From positions 1 to 54,530 of the forward strand of contig NZ_SCVE01000009.1 of NCBI RefSeq assembly GCF_004297105.1: a stretch of 54,530 nucleotides of DNA. Direction: 5' to 3'. Both the position numbers and the translations under genes were made by a program. The notes beneath the pieces are model-generated. The model was not told the DNA's origin and made no database searches. It saw nothing but the letters and a program-made list of their open reading frames with translations. This DNA comes from Herbiconiux sp. (GTDB taxonomy: Bacteria > Actinomycetota > Actinomycetes > Actinomycetales > Microbacteriaceae). This document shows, piece by piece, positions 37,443 through 48,267 of this stretch (position 1 is the first letter of the stretch; each line of letters starts with the position of its first letter).

Positions 37443-37637
37443 ATGCCGAAGATGAAGACGCACTCCGGTGCCAAGAAGCGATTCAAGGTCACCGGTACCG
37501 GCAAGCTCATGAAGCAGCAGGCCGGTATGCGCCACAACCTGGAGGTCAAGGCCCCGGGGCGCAAGGCTCGCCTGAACAAAGACCAGACGCTGTCCAAGGC
37601 CGACACCAAGGTCGCCAAGAAGCTTCTCGGCCTGTAG
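37443..37637 (+). CDS. rpmI: 50S ribosomal protein L35
   Basis: 64 residues, full length. [32 protein letters not shown] and [13 protein letters not shown] are typical L35. AAGGAG ribosome site. Part of the infC-rpmI-rplT operon. Confidence 0.98.
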   Translation: MPKMKTHSGAKKRFKVTGTGKLMKQQAGMRHNLEVKAPGRKARLNKDQTLSKADTKVAKKLLGL

Positions 37638-37679
37638 TCCTCGACTGCGCCGACCAGACACCAGAAGGAATAAAGAACA

Positions 37680-38066
37680 ATGGCAAGAGTAAAGAGGGCT
37701 GTCAACGCCCACAAGAAGCGTCGCGTCATCCTCGAACGCGCCGAGGGCTACCGCGGTCAGCGTTCGCGCCTGTACCGCAAGGCCAAGGAGCAGGTCACCC
37801 ACTCCCTCGTCTACTCGTACCGTGACCGCCGTGCGCGCAAGGGCGACTTCCGCCGCCTGTGGATCCAGCGCATCAACGCTGCGTCGCGCGCGAACGGCCT
37901 CACCTACAACCGCCTCATCCAGGGTCTCGGCCTCGCCGGCATCGAGGTCGACCGCCGCATCCTGGCCGAACTCGCCGTGAACGAGCCCGCCACCTTCGCG
38001 GCCCTCGTCCAGAGCGCGAAGTCGGCCCTTCCGGCCGACACCTCCGCGCCCAAGGCTGCAGCGTAG
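37680..38066 (+). CDS. rplT: 50S ribosomal protein L20
   Basis: 128 residues, full length. [56 protein letters not shown]. Binds 23S rRNA early in 50S assembly; in other bacteria it represses the infC operon by binding the leader RNA. AAGGAA ribosome site 12 nt before the ATG. The trmH-like gene follows after 57 nt with its own promoter. Confidence 0.98.
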   Translation: MARVKRAVNAHKKRRVILERAEGYRGQRSRLYRKAKEQVTHSLVYSYRDRRARKGDFRRLWIQRINAASRANGLTYNRLIQGLGLAGIEVDRRILAELAVNEPATFAALVQSAKSALPADTSAPKAAA

Positions 38067-38110
38067 GCACTACGCCGATCGCGATAGGCCACGACACACA
38101 ACTGAATAGA

Positions 38111-38116
38111 TAGAGT
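38111..38116 (+). promoter_or_regulatory. -10 hexamer (TAGAGT) of a probable leaderless methyltransferase promoter
   Basis: TAGAGT ends 7 nt before ATG 38124 and overlaps the alternative GTG 38115, which argues for the ATG as start. Confidence 0.5.
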
Positions 38117-38123
38117 GAGCCAC

Positions 38124-38924
38124 ATGCTGGACAATCCGAGATCACCTCGCGTTCGGGCAGTGGCGAAACTCGCCAAGAAGGGAGCCCGGTCTGAGACCGG
38201 GCTCTTCCTCTTGGAGGGGCCGCAGGCCGTCTCCGAGGCGCTGACCTTCGCCCCTCACCTGGTGGTCGACCTGTTCGCCACTCCCACGGCCCTCGAGCGC
38301 TACGGCGACATCGCCGCGGCCGCCGAGAAGGCCGAGCTCGAGGTGGAGTTCGTCACCGAGCAGGTGCTCGACACCATGGCCGACACGGTCACGCCCCAGG
38401 GCTTCGTGGCCGTCGCACGGCAGTTCCCCACCGCCGTGAAAGACATCTTCGCCGCGAAACCGCGACTCATCGCGGTGCTCGAAGAGGTGCGCGACCCCGG
38501 CAACGCGGGCACCATCATCCGGGCCGCGGATGCGGCGGGAGCGGATGCGGTCATCCTCACCGGTCGCTCGGTCGACCTCTACAACCCCAAGGTGGTGCGC
38601 TCCACCACCGGGTCGCTGTTCCACCTCCCGGTGGCCGTCGAGGCCACCCTCCAAGACGTTCTCGACCGCGCCCGTGCTGAGGGCCTCCAGACCCTGGCCG
38701 CCGACATCAAGGGCGACGACCTGCTCGACGTGCGTACCGCCGGTCTCCTCGATGCGCCCACCGCGTGGGTCTTCGGCAACGAGGCGCGCGGCCTCCCCGA
38801 CGAGTACCTCACCCTCGTCGATCGCGCCGTGTCGCTGCCGATCTACGGGCAGGCCGAGTCGCTCAACCTGGCCACGGCCGCATCCGTCTGTCTCTACGAG
38901 AGCGCGTTCGCCCACCGCTCCTGA
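38124..38924 (+). CDS. TrmH/SpoU-family RNA 2'-O-methyltransferase
   Basis: 266 residues. An N-terminal substrate-binding domain (FLLEGPQAVSEAL) precedes the SPOUT domain: motif 1 VRDPGNAGTIIRAADAAGADAV (split at residues ~120-140), motif 2 VFGNEARGLP and motif 3 LPIYGQAESLNLATAASV. It probably methylates 23S rRNA or tRNA; the target cannot be told. Gene is next to rplT-rpmI-infC as in many actinobacteria. A strong palindrome lies in codons 20-27 (see findings). Confidence 0.93.
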   Translation: MLDNPRSPRVRAVAKLAKKGARSETGLFLLEGPQAVSEALTFAPHLVVDLFATPTALERYGDIAAAAEKAELEVEFVTEQVLDTMADTVTPQGFVAVARQFPTAVKDIFAAKPRLIAVLEEVRDPGNAGTIIRAADAAGADAVILTGRSVDLYNPKVVRSTTGSLFHLPVAVEATLQDVLDRARAEGLQTLAADIKGDDLLDVRTAGLLDAPTAWVFGNEARGLPDEYLTLVDRAVSLPIYGQAESLNLATAASVCLYESAFAHRS

Positions 38925-39029
38925 GCGCCGCCTCCGCGCACTGCGCCCTGTTTCCGCCGGGTTTCGGTTCGGTCACGGATCCCTATGTTTCGTTGCTACC
39001 CCCCGAAGGGGTGTGCTTATGTGTACCCC

Positions 39030-39809
39030 ATGAGTTTGCCCAGTACCCCCGTTCGAGGCACAGGGGGTGTAGCTGATCCGCTCGTCGTCATCGATCACAT
39101 CGACAAGCACTTCGGCGAACTCCACGTTCTGAGAGACATCTCCACCACGGTGGCCCGAGGCGAGGTCGTGGTCGTCATCGGCCCGAGCGGATCGGGCAAG
39201 TCCACCCTCTGTCGTGCCATCAACCGCCTCGAGACCATCGACTCCGGTTCCATCTCGATCGATGGCATCCGTCTGCCGAGTGAGGGCCGCGAGCTCGCAG
39301 CCCTTCGCGCCGACGTCGGCATGGTCTTCCAGTCGTTCAACCTTTTCGCCCACAAGACCGTGCTGCAGAACGTCACGCTGGCCCCGATGGCGGTGCGCAA
39401 GGTGTCGAAGAAAGAGGCGGAGCGCCGCGGCATGGAGTTGCTCGACCGCGTGGGAGTGGCGAACCAGGCTGCGAAACTCCCGGCGCAGCTCTCCGGTGGC
39501 CAGCAGCAGCGCGTGGCGATCGCCCGTTCGCTCGCCATGGACCCGAAGCTCATCCTGCTCGACGAGCCCACCAGCGCGCTCGACCCCGAGATGATCAACG
39601 AGGTGCTCGACGTCATGGTCTCCCTTGCCAAAGACGGCATGACCATGATCGTGGTCACCCACGAGATGGGGTTCGCGCGCAAGGCCGCCGACCGCGTGGT
39701 CTTCATGGCCGACGGGCGCATCGAGGAGCAGGCGACTCCGGAGGAGTTCTTCTCCAACCCCCAGTCACCGAGAGCGAAAGACTTCCTCTCCAAGATCCTC
39801 GCCCACTAG
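39030..39809 (+). CDS. Amino-acid ABC transporter ATP-binding protein (GluA-like)
   Basis: 259 residues. Walker [10 protein letters not shown] (51-59), Q-loop MVFQSFNLF, signature LSGGQQQR from residue 154, Walker [13 protein letters not shown], and H-loop [16 protein letters not shown]. It is a polar amino-acid importer ATPase, highest similarity expected to GluA/GlnQ. ATG 39030 was chosen as first conserved Met; TATGTT (38984-38989) is a possible -10 upstream. The binding protein and two permeases follow, the gluABCD order of Corynebacterium. Confidence 0.95.
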   Translation: MSLPSTPVRGTGGVADPLVVIDHIDKHFGELHVLRDISTTVARGEVVVVIGPSGSGKSTLCRAINRLETIDSGSISIDGIRLPSEGRELAALRADVGMVFQSFNLFAHKTVLQNVTLAPMAVRKVSKKEAERRGMELLDRVGVANQAAKLPAQLSGGQQQRVAIARSLAMDPKLILLDEPTSALDPEMINEVLDVMVSLAKDGMTMIVVTHEMGFARKAADRVVFMADGRIEEQATPEEFFSNPQSPRAKDFLSKILAH

Positions 39810-39886
39810 GCGTGGCTCGATCCATTCCTCACAAGGGGCCCGCCACAGCAGCTGAGCGGGAACAGCACACACGAGAGGTACGACCA

Positions 39887-40750
39887 ATGAGGCACAAGAA
39901 GCTATCGTTTCTCGCACTTGCGGCGGCAACAGCCATCGCTCTGTCCGGATGCGCGGGCGATTCCGCCGGCGACACCGCGGTGACCCCGGTGGCGGAGCCC
40001 ACCTTCGCCGCGGGCTCCACCATGGAGAAGCTGGCGAGCGCAGGTGAGATCACCATCGGCACCAAGTTCGACCAGCCCCTCTTCGGACTCGTCGGCCCCG
40101 ACGGCACCCCCGAGGGCTTCGACGTCGAGATCGGCAAGATCATCGCCGCGAAGCTCGGCATCGCGGCCGAGAACATCAACTGGGTCGAGACCGTGTCGGC
40201 CAACCGTGAGCCCTTCATCCAGCAGGGTGAGGTCGATGTCGTCGTCGCCACCTACACGATCAACGACAAGCGCAAAGAGGTCATCTCGTTCGCCGGGCCC
40301 TACTACCAGGCCGGCCAGTCGATCCTGACCCTCTCCGACAACGACTCGATCTCGAGTGAAGACGACCTCGTGGGCCAGCCGGTCTGCTCGGTCACCGGTT
40401 CAACGCCGGCCGCCAACCTCGAAGCGCTCGGCGCGAACGTCGTACTCACCGACACGTACACCAACTGCCTCGAGCCGCTGCGCACCGGCCAGGTCGTGGC
40501 CGTGTCGACCGACAACGTCATCCTCGCGGGCCTCGCGGCTCAGAACGAGGGCGAGTTCAAGGTCGTGGGGGAGCCGTTCACCCAGGAGCCCTATGGCATC
40601 GGTCTGGCGCTCGACGACACCGACTTCCGCATGTTCATCAACGACGTGCTCGAGGAGTCGTACGCGGATGGCACCTACGAGGCGGCGTGGGAGGCGACGG
40701 CCGGCCAGGTGCTGCCCTTCGTCGAACCGCCGGCGGTCGACCGCTACTGA
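39887..40750 (+). CDS. Glutamate-type substrate-binding lipoprotein (GluB-like)
   Basis: 287 residues. A lipoprotein signal: basic MRHKK, hydrophobic stretch, lipobox LSGC with C22. Then an SBP_bac_3 domain: GTPEGFDVEIGKIIAAKLG, VVATYTINDKRKEVISFAGPYYQAG and LVGQPVCSVTGSTPAANLE. Two cysteines (in QPVCS and TNCLE) may form a disulphide, as in GluB. It captures glutamate or a related amino acid outside the membrane for GluACD. Confidence 0.94.
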   Translation: MRHKKLSFLALAAATAIALSGCAGDSAGDTAVTPVAEPTFAAGSTMEKLASAGEITIGTKFDQPLFGLVGPDGTPEGFDVEIGKIIAAKLGIAAENINWVETVSANREPFIQQGEVDVVVATYTINDKRKEVISFAGPYYQAGQSILTLSDNDSISSEDDLVGQPVCSVTGSTPAANLEALGANVVLTDTYTNCLEPLRTGQVVAVSTDNVILAGLAAQNEGEFKVVGEPFTQEPYGIGLALDDTDFRMFINDVLEESYADGTYEAAWEATAGQVLPFVEPPAVDRY

Positions 40751-40762
40751 TCGACTGACGGT

Positions 40763-40791
40763 GAGGGGCATCCGGATGACGGGTGCCCCTC
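40763..40791 (+). terminator. Hairpin between the binding-protein and permease genes
   Basis: GAGGGGCA / TGCCCCTC, 8-bp perfect stem with a 13-nt loop, no T-run. A partial terminator or 3'-end stabiliser here would allow more binding protein than permease, usual for ABC importers. Confidence 0.5.
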
Positions 40792-40829
40792 GCTCCTGAC
40801 ATCCGAACCGACACCAGAGAGGAGGCCTC

Positions 40830-41477
40830 GTGAACGTCGTCATCGACAACCTCCCGCTGTACCTCGAGGGCTTCGGGCAGACGCTCTCGCTGCTCGTCAT
40901 CGCGGGGCTCGCCGCCCTCGTGGTCGGCACGATCGTGGCCGTGATGCGGGTCTCGCCCGTGCCCGCGCTCACCGGGTTCGCCGCCGTCTACACCGAGGTG
41001 TTGCGCAACACGCCGCTCACTCTCGTGCTCTTCTTCTGCGCCATCATCCTTCCCTATCTGGGGTCGGAGCTGCCCTACTTCTGGTGTGCGATCATCGCGC
41101 TGACCGCCTACACCTCGCCCTTCGTGGCCGAGGCGCTGCGCTCGGGCATCAACGGCGTGCCCGTCGGCCAGGCCGAGGCCGCCCGTAGCCTCGGTCTCGG
41201 GTTCGGGCAGACCGTGAGCATCGTCGTGTTCCCCCAGGCGTTCCGGATGGTCATCCCACCCCTCATCAACGTGCTGATCGCTCTCACCAAGAACACCTCG
41301 GTGGCGGGCGCCTTCTTCGTGGCCGAGCTCTTCGGCGTGGGCCGTACGCTCGCCAACGCCAACGGCAACGCGGTGGTGCCCGTGCTGCTGGCCGTGGCCA
41401 CCTTCTACCTCCTCATCACCATCCCGCTCGGCATCCTGGCCGGGCGGCTCGAGAAGAAATTCGTGGTGCAGCGATGA
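40830..41477 (+). CDS. Amino-acid ABC transporter permease (GluC-like)
   Basis: 215 residues from GTG with a GGAGG site. His/Glu/Gln/Arg-opine permease fold; about five membrane helices. The cytoplasmic EAA loop is EAARSLGLGFGQTVSIVVFPQA (residues ~112-133), which docks on the ATPase. Overlaps the next gene (ATGA). Confidence 0.95.
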   Translation: MNVVIDNLPLYLEGFGQTLSLLVIAGLAALVVGTIVAVMRVSPVPALTGFAAVYTEVLRNTPLTLVLFFCAIILPYLGSELPYFWCAIIALTAYTSPFVAEALRSGINGVPVGQAEAARSLGLGFGQTVSIVVFPQAFRMVIPPLINVLIALTKNTSVAGAFFVAELFGVGRTLANANGNAVVPVLLAVATFYLLITIPLGILAGRLEKKFVVQR

Positions 41478-42325
41478 GCGCCTCCGTTCTGTTCGACGCC
41501 CCCGGTCCCCGGGCCCGCCGGCGGTCGCGCATCGCCTCCGTGGTGGTGATCGTCGTGGTGCTCGCCGGCCTCGGCTGGGTGGTGTTCACGCTCGCCCAGC
41601 CCCGCGAATCCGGCGGCATCACCGTGCCCGGGTACTTCGACTGGAGCCGCTGGGAGAAGCCGGTCACCGATCCGGAGTTCTGGGGTGCGGTGGGCCGCGG
41701 CCTCCTCAACACGCTGCAGGCCGCGGCCATCGCTGCGGTGATGGCGCTCATCGTGGGGGTGTTGTTCGCCCTGCTGCGCACCTCACCACGGGCCGCGGTG
41801 CGGGTGCCCGTCACGATCGTGCTCGAGTTCGTGCGGGGCATGCCGGTTCTCCTGATGATGCTCTTCATCCTCCTCGTGGCCTCGACCGGTGCCTTCTGGG
41901 CCGTGGTGCTCGCGCTCGGCCTCTACAACGGGGCCATCATCGGCGAGGCGCTGCGCGCGGGAATCGCCTCGCTGCCACGCGGCCAGCGCGAAGCAGGATT
42001 GAGCCTGGGGCTCACCCGGCTGCAGACGAAGATGCGCATCGAGTTCCCCCAGGCCTTCCGGCAGATGCTGCCGATCATCGTGGCCCAGCTCGTGGTGTTG
42101 CTGAAAGACACCAGCCTCGGTTTCATCGTGGGGTACAACGAGCTCATCCGCACCACGATGAACAACCTGTCGAGCTTCTACGGCAACCGCTACCTGTTCA
42201 CCCTCTTCTTCATCACGCTCGCCATCTACCTCACCGTGAACCTCACCCTGTCCTGGGTGGCCCGCCGGCTGGCCCGCCGCCGCAGTGGAGTTGTGCAGAA
42301 CCCCGAGAACGACGCCGTCGAATAG
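41474..42325 (+). CDS. Amino-acid ABC transporter permease (GluD-like)
   Basis: 283 residues. A longer N-terminal periplasmic insert (TLAQPRESGGITVPGYFDW and on) follows the first helix; EAA loop EAGLSLGLTRLQTKMRIEFPQA. The pair with GluC forms the membrane channel. Ends 52 nt before pheS; the gap holds a TCATCCACA motif and the pheS -10. Confidence 0.95.
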   Translation: MSASVLFDAPGPRARRRSRIASVVVIVVVLAGLGWVVFTLAQPRESGGITVPGYFDWSRWEKPVTDPEFWGAVGRGLLNTLQAAAIAAVMALIVGVLFALLRTSPRAAVRVPVTIVLEFVRGMPVLLMMLFILLVASTGAFWAVVLALGLYNGAIIGEALRAGIASLPRGQREAGLSLGLTRLQTKMRIEFPQAFRQMLPIIVAQLVVLLKDTSLGFIVGYNELIRTTMNNLSSFYGNRYLFTLFFITLAIYLTVNLTLSWVARRLARRRSGVVQNPENDAVE

Positions 42326-42363
42326 TCATCCACAGGCCGCCGCGGGTGGTTCGGCGGAGAAGC

Positions 42364-42369
42364 TAAACT
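42364..42369 (+). promoter_or_regulatory. -10 hexamer (TAAACT) of a probable leaderless pheS promoter
   Basis: TAAACT ends 8 nt before the pheS GTG; no ribosome site is visible. Confidence 0.5.
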
Positions 42370-42374
42370 TGTGA

Positions 42375-43418
<1,044 letters not shown>

Positions 43419-43420
43419 AG

Positions 43421-45952
43421 ATGCGGGTTCCGATCAGCTGGCTCGGCGAGTACGTCGACGTCCCGGCAGATGCGTCGATCGACGACATCCACGCCGCCCT
43501 CGTCAAGGTGGGCCTCGAAGAGGAGGGGTCGCACGACTTCGACCTCCAAGGTCCCATCGTCGTCGGCGAGGTGCTCTCGTTCGAGCCCGAGCCGCAGTCG
43601 AACGGCAAGACCATCCGCTGGTGCCAGGTGCGTGTCGCGCCCGAGGGCCAGCAGGCGGCCGACGGGGGAGCGGATGTGCGCGGCATCGTCTGCGGCGCCG
43701 GCAACTTCTTCGTCGGCGACAAGGTGGTGGTCACGCTCCCGGGCGCCGTTCTGCCCGGCGGCTTCACCATCGCGGCCCGCAAGACCTATGGCCACGTCTC
43801 CGACGGCATGATCGCCTCGGCGCGCGAGCTGGGCCTCGGCGACGACCACGACGGCATCCTGCGTCTCACCACGCTCGGCCTCGACCCCGAGGTGGGCACG
43901 GATGCCCTGGCCCTGTTGAGCCTGGATGACGCGGCCGTCGAGGTCAACGTCACCCCCGATCGCGGCTATGCATTCTCCATCCGCGGCATCGCGCGCGAGT
44001 TCTCGCACTCCACGGGCGCGGCCTTCCATGACCCGGTGGCACGGGTCGTTCCCGTCACCGGCACCGGGTTCCCTGTCGAGATCCACGACGAGGCTCCCAT
44101 CCGCGGCCGCGTCGGGGCCACGGTCTTCGTCACGCGTGTGGTGCGCGGCATCGACCCCACCCGGCCGTCGCCGGCCTGGCTGGTGTCGCGCCTCACGCTC
44201 GCGGGCATCCGCTCGATCTCGCTCGTGGTCGACATCACCAACTACGTGATGCTCGAATTCGGGCAGCCCATCCACGCGTACGACCTGGATGCCCTTCAGG
44301 GCGGTATCGTCGTTCGCCGTGCGGCCGAGGGGGAGACCCTCGAGACCCTCGATGGCAACACGCGCGCTCTGCACGCTGAAGATCTGGTGATCGCCGATGA
44401 CCGCGGTGCCATCGGCCTGGCCGGCGTGATGGGCGGCGCGTCGACCGAGATCGGCGACGGCACGACGAACGTGCTCATCGAGGCCGCGAACTTCGACCCC
44501 GTGTCGATCGCGCGCACCGCCCGCCGGCACAAGCTGCCGAGCGAGGCCTCGCGCCGCTTCGAGCGCGGCGTCGACCCCCAGGTCGCGCAGCCCGCGGCGG
44601 CCCGCGTGGTCGAGCTGCTCGAGACCCTCGCCGGAGGCACGGCCGACGGGCTCGGCTCGCTGCACCACGAGCACCCCGAGCTCGGCTCGATCATGCTCCC
44701 GTTCGGGTACGTGCAGCGCCTCGTCGGGGTCGACTTCACCGCCGACGAGACCGCGGGAGCGCTGGCCGAGATCGGTGCGCAGGTCGAGGAGAACGCCGCC
44801 GGCTTCGTGGTCACGCCTCCGTCGTGGCGGCCCGACATCATCGACAAGGCCTCGCTCGCCGAGGAGGTGGCCCGCATCGTCGGGTACGACCGCATCCCGA
44901 GCATCCTGCCCGTCGCCCCTCCCGGGCGCGGCCTCACCGTGGGTCAGCTCACGCGCCGGCGCGCCGCCGACGTGCTCGCGGCCGGAGGGCTCGTCGAAGT
45001 GCTCGCCTACCCGTTCCTCACCGAGGCGCAGAATCAGATGTTCGGCAGTGCCGACGGTTCGGTCGTGCCCGCCGTCCGCGTCGCCAACCCGCTCGACTCC
45101 GAGGCGGCCCTGCTGCGCACCTCCCTGTTGCCCGGCCTCGTCGACATAGCCCGTCGCAACCTCTCGCGCGGTCTCACCGACCTGGCACTGTTCGAGATCG
45201 GCCTCGTCTTCCTTCCCGAAGGCGGTCGTCGGTACGGGCAAGACGTCCTGCCGTTGGGTGCAGCCCTGCCGAGCGACGACGAGCTCGGCGAGCTCCACGC
45301 GGGCATCCCGCCGCAGCCGCGCCACGTGGGCGTGCTGATGCTCGGCAACTCGGTCGACAAGCAGCCGGGCCAGCCCGCCGTGGCCGCCGGCATCGCCGAC
45401 GCGCTCGACGCGGTGCGGCTGCTCGAGTCGGCGCTCGCCGTCGAACTGCGGATCGAGACGGGCTCGCACAGTGCCCTTCACCCGGGCCGCACCGCCGATC
45501 TCTTCATCGAGACACCGGATGGCGCGGTCAAGGTCGGTGTGGCCGGCGAACTGCTCCCGGCTCTGGCCCACGAGCTCGACCTGCCGCGCGTGGTCGCGGT
45601 GGCCGAGGTCGACCTCGACGCTCTCATCGCGGCCGCCGGCTCAACCATCGATGTGGCCCCCATCAGCGGCTACCCGGCCGCCACGCAGGACCTGTCGCTC
45701 GTGGTGGCCGACGGCGTACCGGCCGGCGACGTGGAGCGCACGGTGGTCGAGGGGGCGGGGGAGCTGCTCGAGAGCATCCGCCTCGTCGACGACTACCGCG
45801 GCCCCGGGCTCCCGGATGCGTCGAAGTCGCTCACCTTCGCACTTCGCTTCCGCGCGTCCGACCGCACCCTGACGGCGGCCGAGGCCAGCGAGGCCAAGCT
45901 CGCCGGCGCAGCACGCGCTGCAGAGCGGCATGGCGCCGCGATCCGCGAGTAG
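43421..45952 (+). CDS. pheT: Phenylalanine--tRNA ligase, beta subunit
   Basis: 843 residues. Domains in order: B1, tRNA-binding EMAP-like fold (~40-160), B3/B4 editing region with FGQPIHAYDLD, B5 (~400-475), catalytic-like B6/7, and C-terminal FDX-ACB (~750-842) with SLTFALRFRASDRTLT. Editing of mischarged Tyr is in this subunit. Followed by a 23-bp perfect hairpin. Confidence 0.98.
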   Translation: MRVPISWLGEYVDVPADASIDDIHAALVKVGLEEEGSHDFDLQGPIVVGEVLSFEPEPQSNGKTIRWCQVRVAPEGQQAADGGADVRGIVCGAGNFFVGDKVVVTLPGAVLPGGFTIAARKTYGHVSDGMIASARELGLGDDHDGILRLTTLGLDPEVGTDALALLSLDDAAVEVNVTPDRGYAFSIRGIAREFSHSTGAAFHDPVARVVPVTGTGFPVEIHDEAPIRGRVGATVFVTRVVRGIDPTRPSPAWLVSRLTLAGIRSISLVVDITNYVMLEFGQPIHAYDLDALQGGIVVRRAAEGETLETLDGNTRALHAEDLVIADDRGAIGLAGVMGGASTEIGDGTTNVLIEAANFDPVSIARTARRHKLPSEASRRFERGVDPQVAQPAAARVVELLETLAGGTADGLGSLHHEHPELGSIMLPFGYVQRLVGVDFTADETAGALAEIGAQVEENAAGFVVTPPSWRPDIIDKASLAEEVARIVGYDRIPSILPVAPPGRGLTVGQLTRRRAADVLAAGGLVEVLAYPFLTEAQNQMFGSADGSVVPAVRVANPLDSEAALLRTSLLPGLVDIARRNLSRGLTDLALFEIGLVFLPEGGRRYGQDVLPLGAALPSDDELGELHAGIPPQPRHVGVLMLGNSVDKQPGQPAVAAGIADALDAVRLLESALAVELRIETGSHSALHPGRTADLFIETPDGAVKVGVAGELLPALAHELDLPRVVAVAEVDLDALIAAAGSTIDVAPISGYPAATQDLSLVVADGVPAGDVERTVVEGAGELLESIRLVDDYRGPGLPDASKSLTFALRFRASDRTLTAAEASEAKLAGAARAAERHGAAIRE

Positions 45953-45969
45953 CACCAGCGTCACCGCGC

Positions 45970-46024
45970 GAATTGCGCCGAATGGCCGCCCGTGGATCGA
46001 TCGGGCGGCCATTCGGCGCAATTC
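45970..46024 (+). terminator. 23-bp perfect inverted repeat after pheT
   Basis: Left arm 45970-45992, right arm 46002-46024, 9-nt loop. Begins 18 nt after the pheT stop, 22 nt before the argC -10. Separates pheST from the arg cluster. No T-run. Confidence 0.75.
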
Positions 46025-46045
46025 AGAGCGACAGTTCGGAACGAG

Positions 46046-46051
46046 TAGGTT
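46046..46051 (+). promoter_or_regulatory. -10 hexamer (TAGGTT) of a probable leaderless argC promoter
   Basis: TAGGTT ends 6 nt before the argC ATG. I see no ARG box (two imperfect 18-bp AT-rich palindromes) in this short gap; the 23-bp hairpin occupies most of it. Confidence 0.55.
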
Positions 46052-46057
46052 GGATTC

Positions 46058-47110
46058 ATGGTCTTTTCAGTCGCAGTAGCCGGAGCCAGCGGATACGCGG
46101 GCGGCGAGTTGCTGCGCCTGCTTGCGGCCCACCCCGAGCTGGAAGTGCGAACCGTCACCGCGCACTCGAACGCCGGCAATCTGCTGACGGATGCGCATCC
46201 GCACCTCCGCTCGTATGCCGGCTTGCGCCTGGAAGCCACCACGGCCGAGAACCTGAAAGGCCATGACGTGGTCTTCCTGGCTCTGCCGCACGGTCATTCG
46301 GGTGCACTTGCCGAGGAGCTCGGTGACGCGAGCCTCGTGGTCGACTGCGGGGCCGATCATCGGCTCACGAGCGGTGGCGCCTGGGAGCAGTTCTACAAGT
46401 CGGAGTATCACGGCTCCTGGCCCTACGGCCTGCCCGAGCTTGTTCTCGCATCGGGCGGGAAGCAGCGTGAGAACCTCGCCGGGGTGAACCGCATCGCGGT
46501 GCCCGGCTGCAACGTCACGGCGGTGAGCCTCGGGCTGGCCCCGGGCATCCGAGCAGGCGTCATCCAGCCCACCGACATCGTCGCCGTGTTGGCGGTCGGT
46601 CCTTCGGGAGCAGGCAAGTCGCTGCGCGTCGACCTGCTCGCCGCGGAGCTCCTCGGCTCGGCGCACGCCTACGGCGTCGGGGGAGTGCACCGGCACGTGC
46701 CCGAGATCGTGCAGAACCTCGGCGGCGCGTCGAACGACCAGGAGACGGTCACCGTCTCGTTCACGCCGGTCCTCGTGCCGATGGCCCGTGGCATCCTCGC
46801 TACCTCCACTGCGCGTCTGCAGCCGGGTGTGAGCGCGGCCGACGTGCGTTCGGCGTGGGAGCTCGCCTACGCCGACGAGCCGTTCGTGCACCTCCTGCCC
46901 GAGGGGCAGTTCCCGTCGGTGAGCGACACGATCGGTGCCAACACGGCTCTCATCGGTCTCGCGGTCGATGAGGCCGCCGAACGCGTGGTCACCGTCACCG
47001 CGCTCGACAACCTCGTCAAGGGCACGGCCGGTGCCGCGATCCAGTCCACGAACATCGCCCTCGGCCTGCCCGAGAGCACAGGCCTCCCTGTGAACGGAGT
47101 CGCCCCGTGA
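46058..47110 (+). CDS. argC: N-acetyl-gamma-glutamyl-phosphate reductase
   Basis: 350 residues. NADP loop [10 protein letters not shown] near residue 8, catalytic C151 in VPGCNVTAV, and HRHVPEI (proton donor His). Third step of arginine synthesis. Stop overlaps argJ (GTGA). Confidence 0.97.
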   Translation: MVFSVAVAGASGYAGGELLRLLAAHPELEVRTVTAHSNAGNLLTDAHPHLRSYAGLRLEATTAENLKGHDVVFLALPHGHSGALAEELGDASLVVDCGADHRLTSGGAWEQFYKSEYHGSWPYGLPELVLASGGKQRENLAGVNRIAVPGCNVTAVSLGLAPGIRAGVIQPTDIVAVLAVGPSGAGKSLRVDLLAAELLGSAHAYGVGGVHRHVPEIVQNLGGASNDQETVTVSFTPVLVPMARGILATSTARLQPGVSAADVRSAWELAYADEPFVHLLPEGQFPSVSDTIGANTALIGLAVDEAAERVVTVTALDNLVKGTAGAAIQSTNIALGLPESTGLPVNGVAP

Positions 47111-48267
47111 GCGTCACCCATCCTGCCGGCTTCGTCGCGTCGGGCGTCGTCGCCGGTCTGAAGTCCACCGGCGCGCGCGACCTCGCCCTCGTCGTGAATC
47201 AGGGCCCGAGCATCGCCGCCGCTGCCGTGTTCACGTCGAACCGCGCCAAGGCCAACCCCGTGCTCTGGTCGGAGCAGGCCGTGAAAGACGGCCGCATCGC
47301 CGCCGTCGTGCTCAACTCCGGGGGAGCGAACTGCTTCACGGGCTCCTTCGGCTTCCAGACCACGCACGCCACGGCCGAGGCTGTCGCTACGGCGCTGGAG
47401 GTCTCGGCATCCGACGTGCTCGTGTGCTCCACGGGTCTCATCGGTGTAGGAGACCAGACGTTCCGCGACGCCATCCTCGACAACGTGCCCGCTGCGGCCG
47501 CGGCCCTGAGCCCCGATGGTGGAGCGGATGCGGCCCAGGCCATCATGACCACCGACACCAAGCCGAAGCAGTCGGTGGCCGAGTCTGCGGCCGGCTGGTC
47601 GATCGGCGGCATGGCCAAGGGCGCCGGGATGCTGGCGCCGGGCCTCGCCACCATGCTCGTGGTCATCACCACCGACGCCGACCTCCCCGCCGATGTGCTC
47701 GACCGCGCCCTCCGCGCGGCCACCCGGGTCACGTTCGACCGGGTCGATTCCGACGGCTGCATGTCCACCAACGACACCGTCACCCTGCTCGCGTCCGGCG
47801 CCTCCGGGGTTGCGGCCGACGAGGGGGAGTTCACGGCCGCTCTCACCGACCTGTGCCGCGACCTCGCCATCCAATTGCAGAAGGATGCCGAGGGCGCGAG
47901 TCACGACATCTCCATCGAGGTCGTCAACGCCGCGAGCGAAGACGACGCCGTCGTCGTGGGCCGCGCCGTGTCGCGCAGCAACCTGCTGAAGGCGGCCATC
48001 TTCGGCAACGACCCGAACTGGGGCCGCGTGCTCGCCGCGCTCGGCACCACCGACGCCGTCTTCGACCCCTATGAGATCGATGTCTCGATGAACGGCGTCA
48101 TGGTGTGCCGCCGGGGCGAACCGTTCGAGAGCCGCGACCTGGTCGACCTCGCACCGCGGGCCACCACCATCCTCATCGACCTGAAGTCGGGTGACGCCGA
48201 GGCCACGATCTACACGAACGACCTCACGCACGACTACGTGCACGAGAACAGCGCGTACGCCAGCTGA
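47107..48267 (+). CDS. argJ: Glutamate N-acetyltransferase / amino-acid acetyltransferase
   Basis: 386 residues from [13 protein letters not shown], then the autocleavage site A181-T182 in [14 protein letters not shown], where Thr182 becomes the N-terminal nucleophile of the beta chain; and [12 protein letters not shown]. It recycles acetyl from N-acetylornithine. Stop overlaps argB (TGATG). Confidence 0.97.
   Translation: MSVTHPAGFVASGVVAGLKSTGARDLALVVNQGPSIAAAAVFTSNRAKANPVLWSEQAVKDGRIAAVVLNSGGANCFTGSFGFQTTHATAEAVATALEVSASDVLVCSTGLIGVGDQTFRDAILDNVPAAAAALSPDGGADAAQAIMTTDTKPKQSVAESAAGWSIGGMAKGAGMLAPGLATMLVVITTDADLPADVLDRALRAATRVTFDRVDSDGCMSTNDTVTLLASGASGVAADEGEFTAALTDLCRDLAIQLQKDAEGASHDISIEVVNAASEDDAVVVGRAVSRSNLLKAAIFGNDPNWGRVLAALGTTDAVFDPYEIDVSMNGVMVCRRGEPFESRDLVDLAPRATTILIDLKSGDAEATIYTNDLTHDYVHENSAYAS

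Noticed and set aside
38115..38123. GTG 38115 as the start of the TrmH-like gene
   Set aside because: It overlaps the -10 hexamer; ATG 38124 fits the leaderless geometry seen elsewhere.
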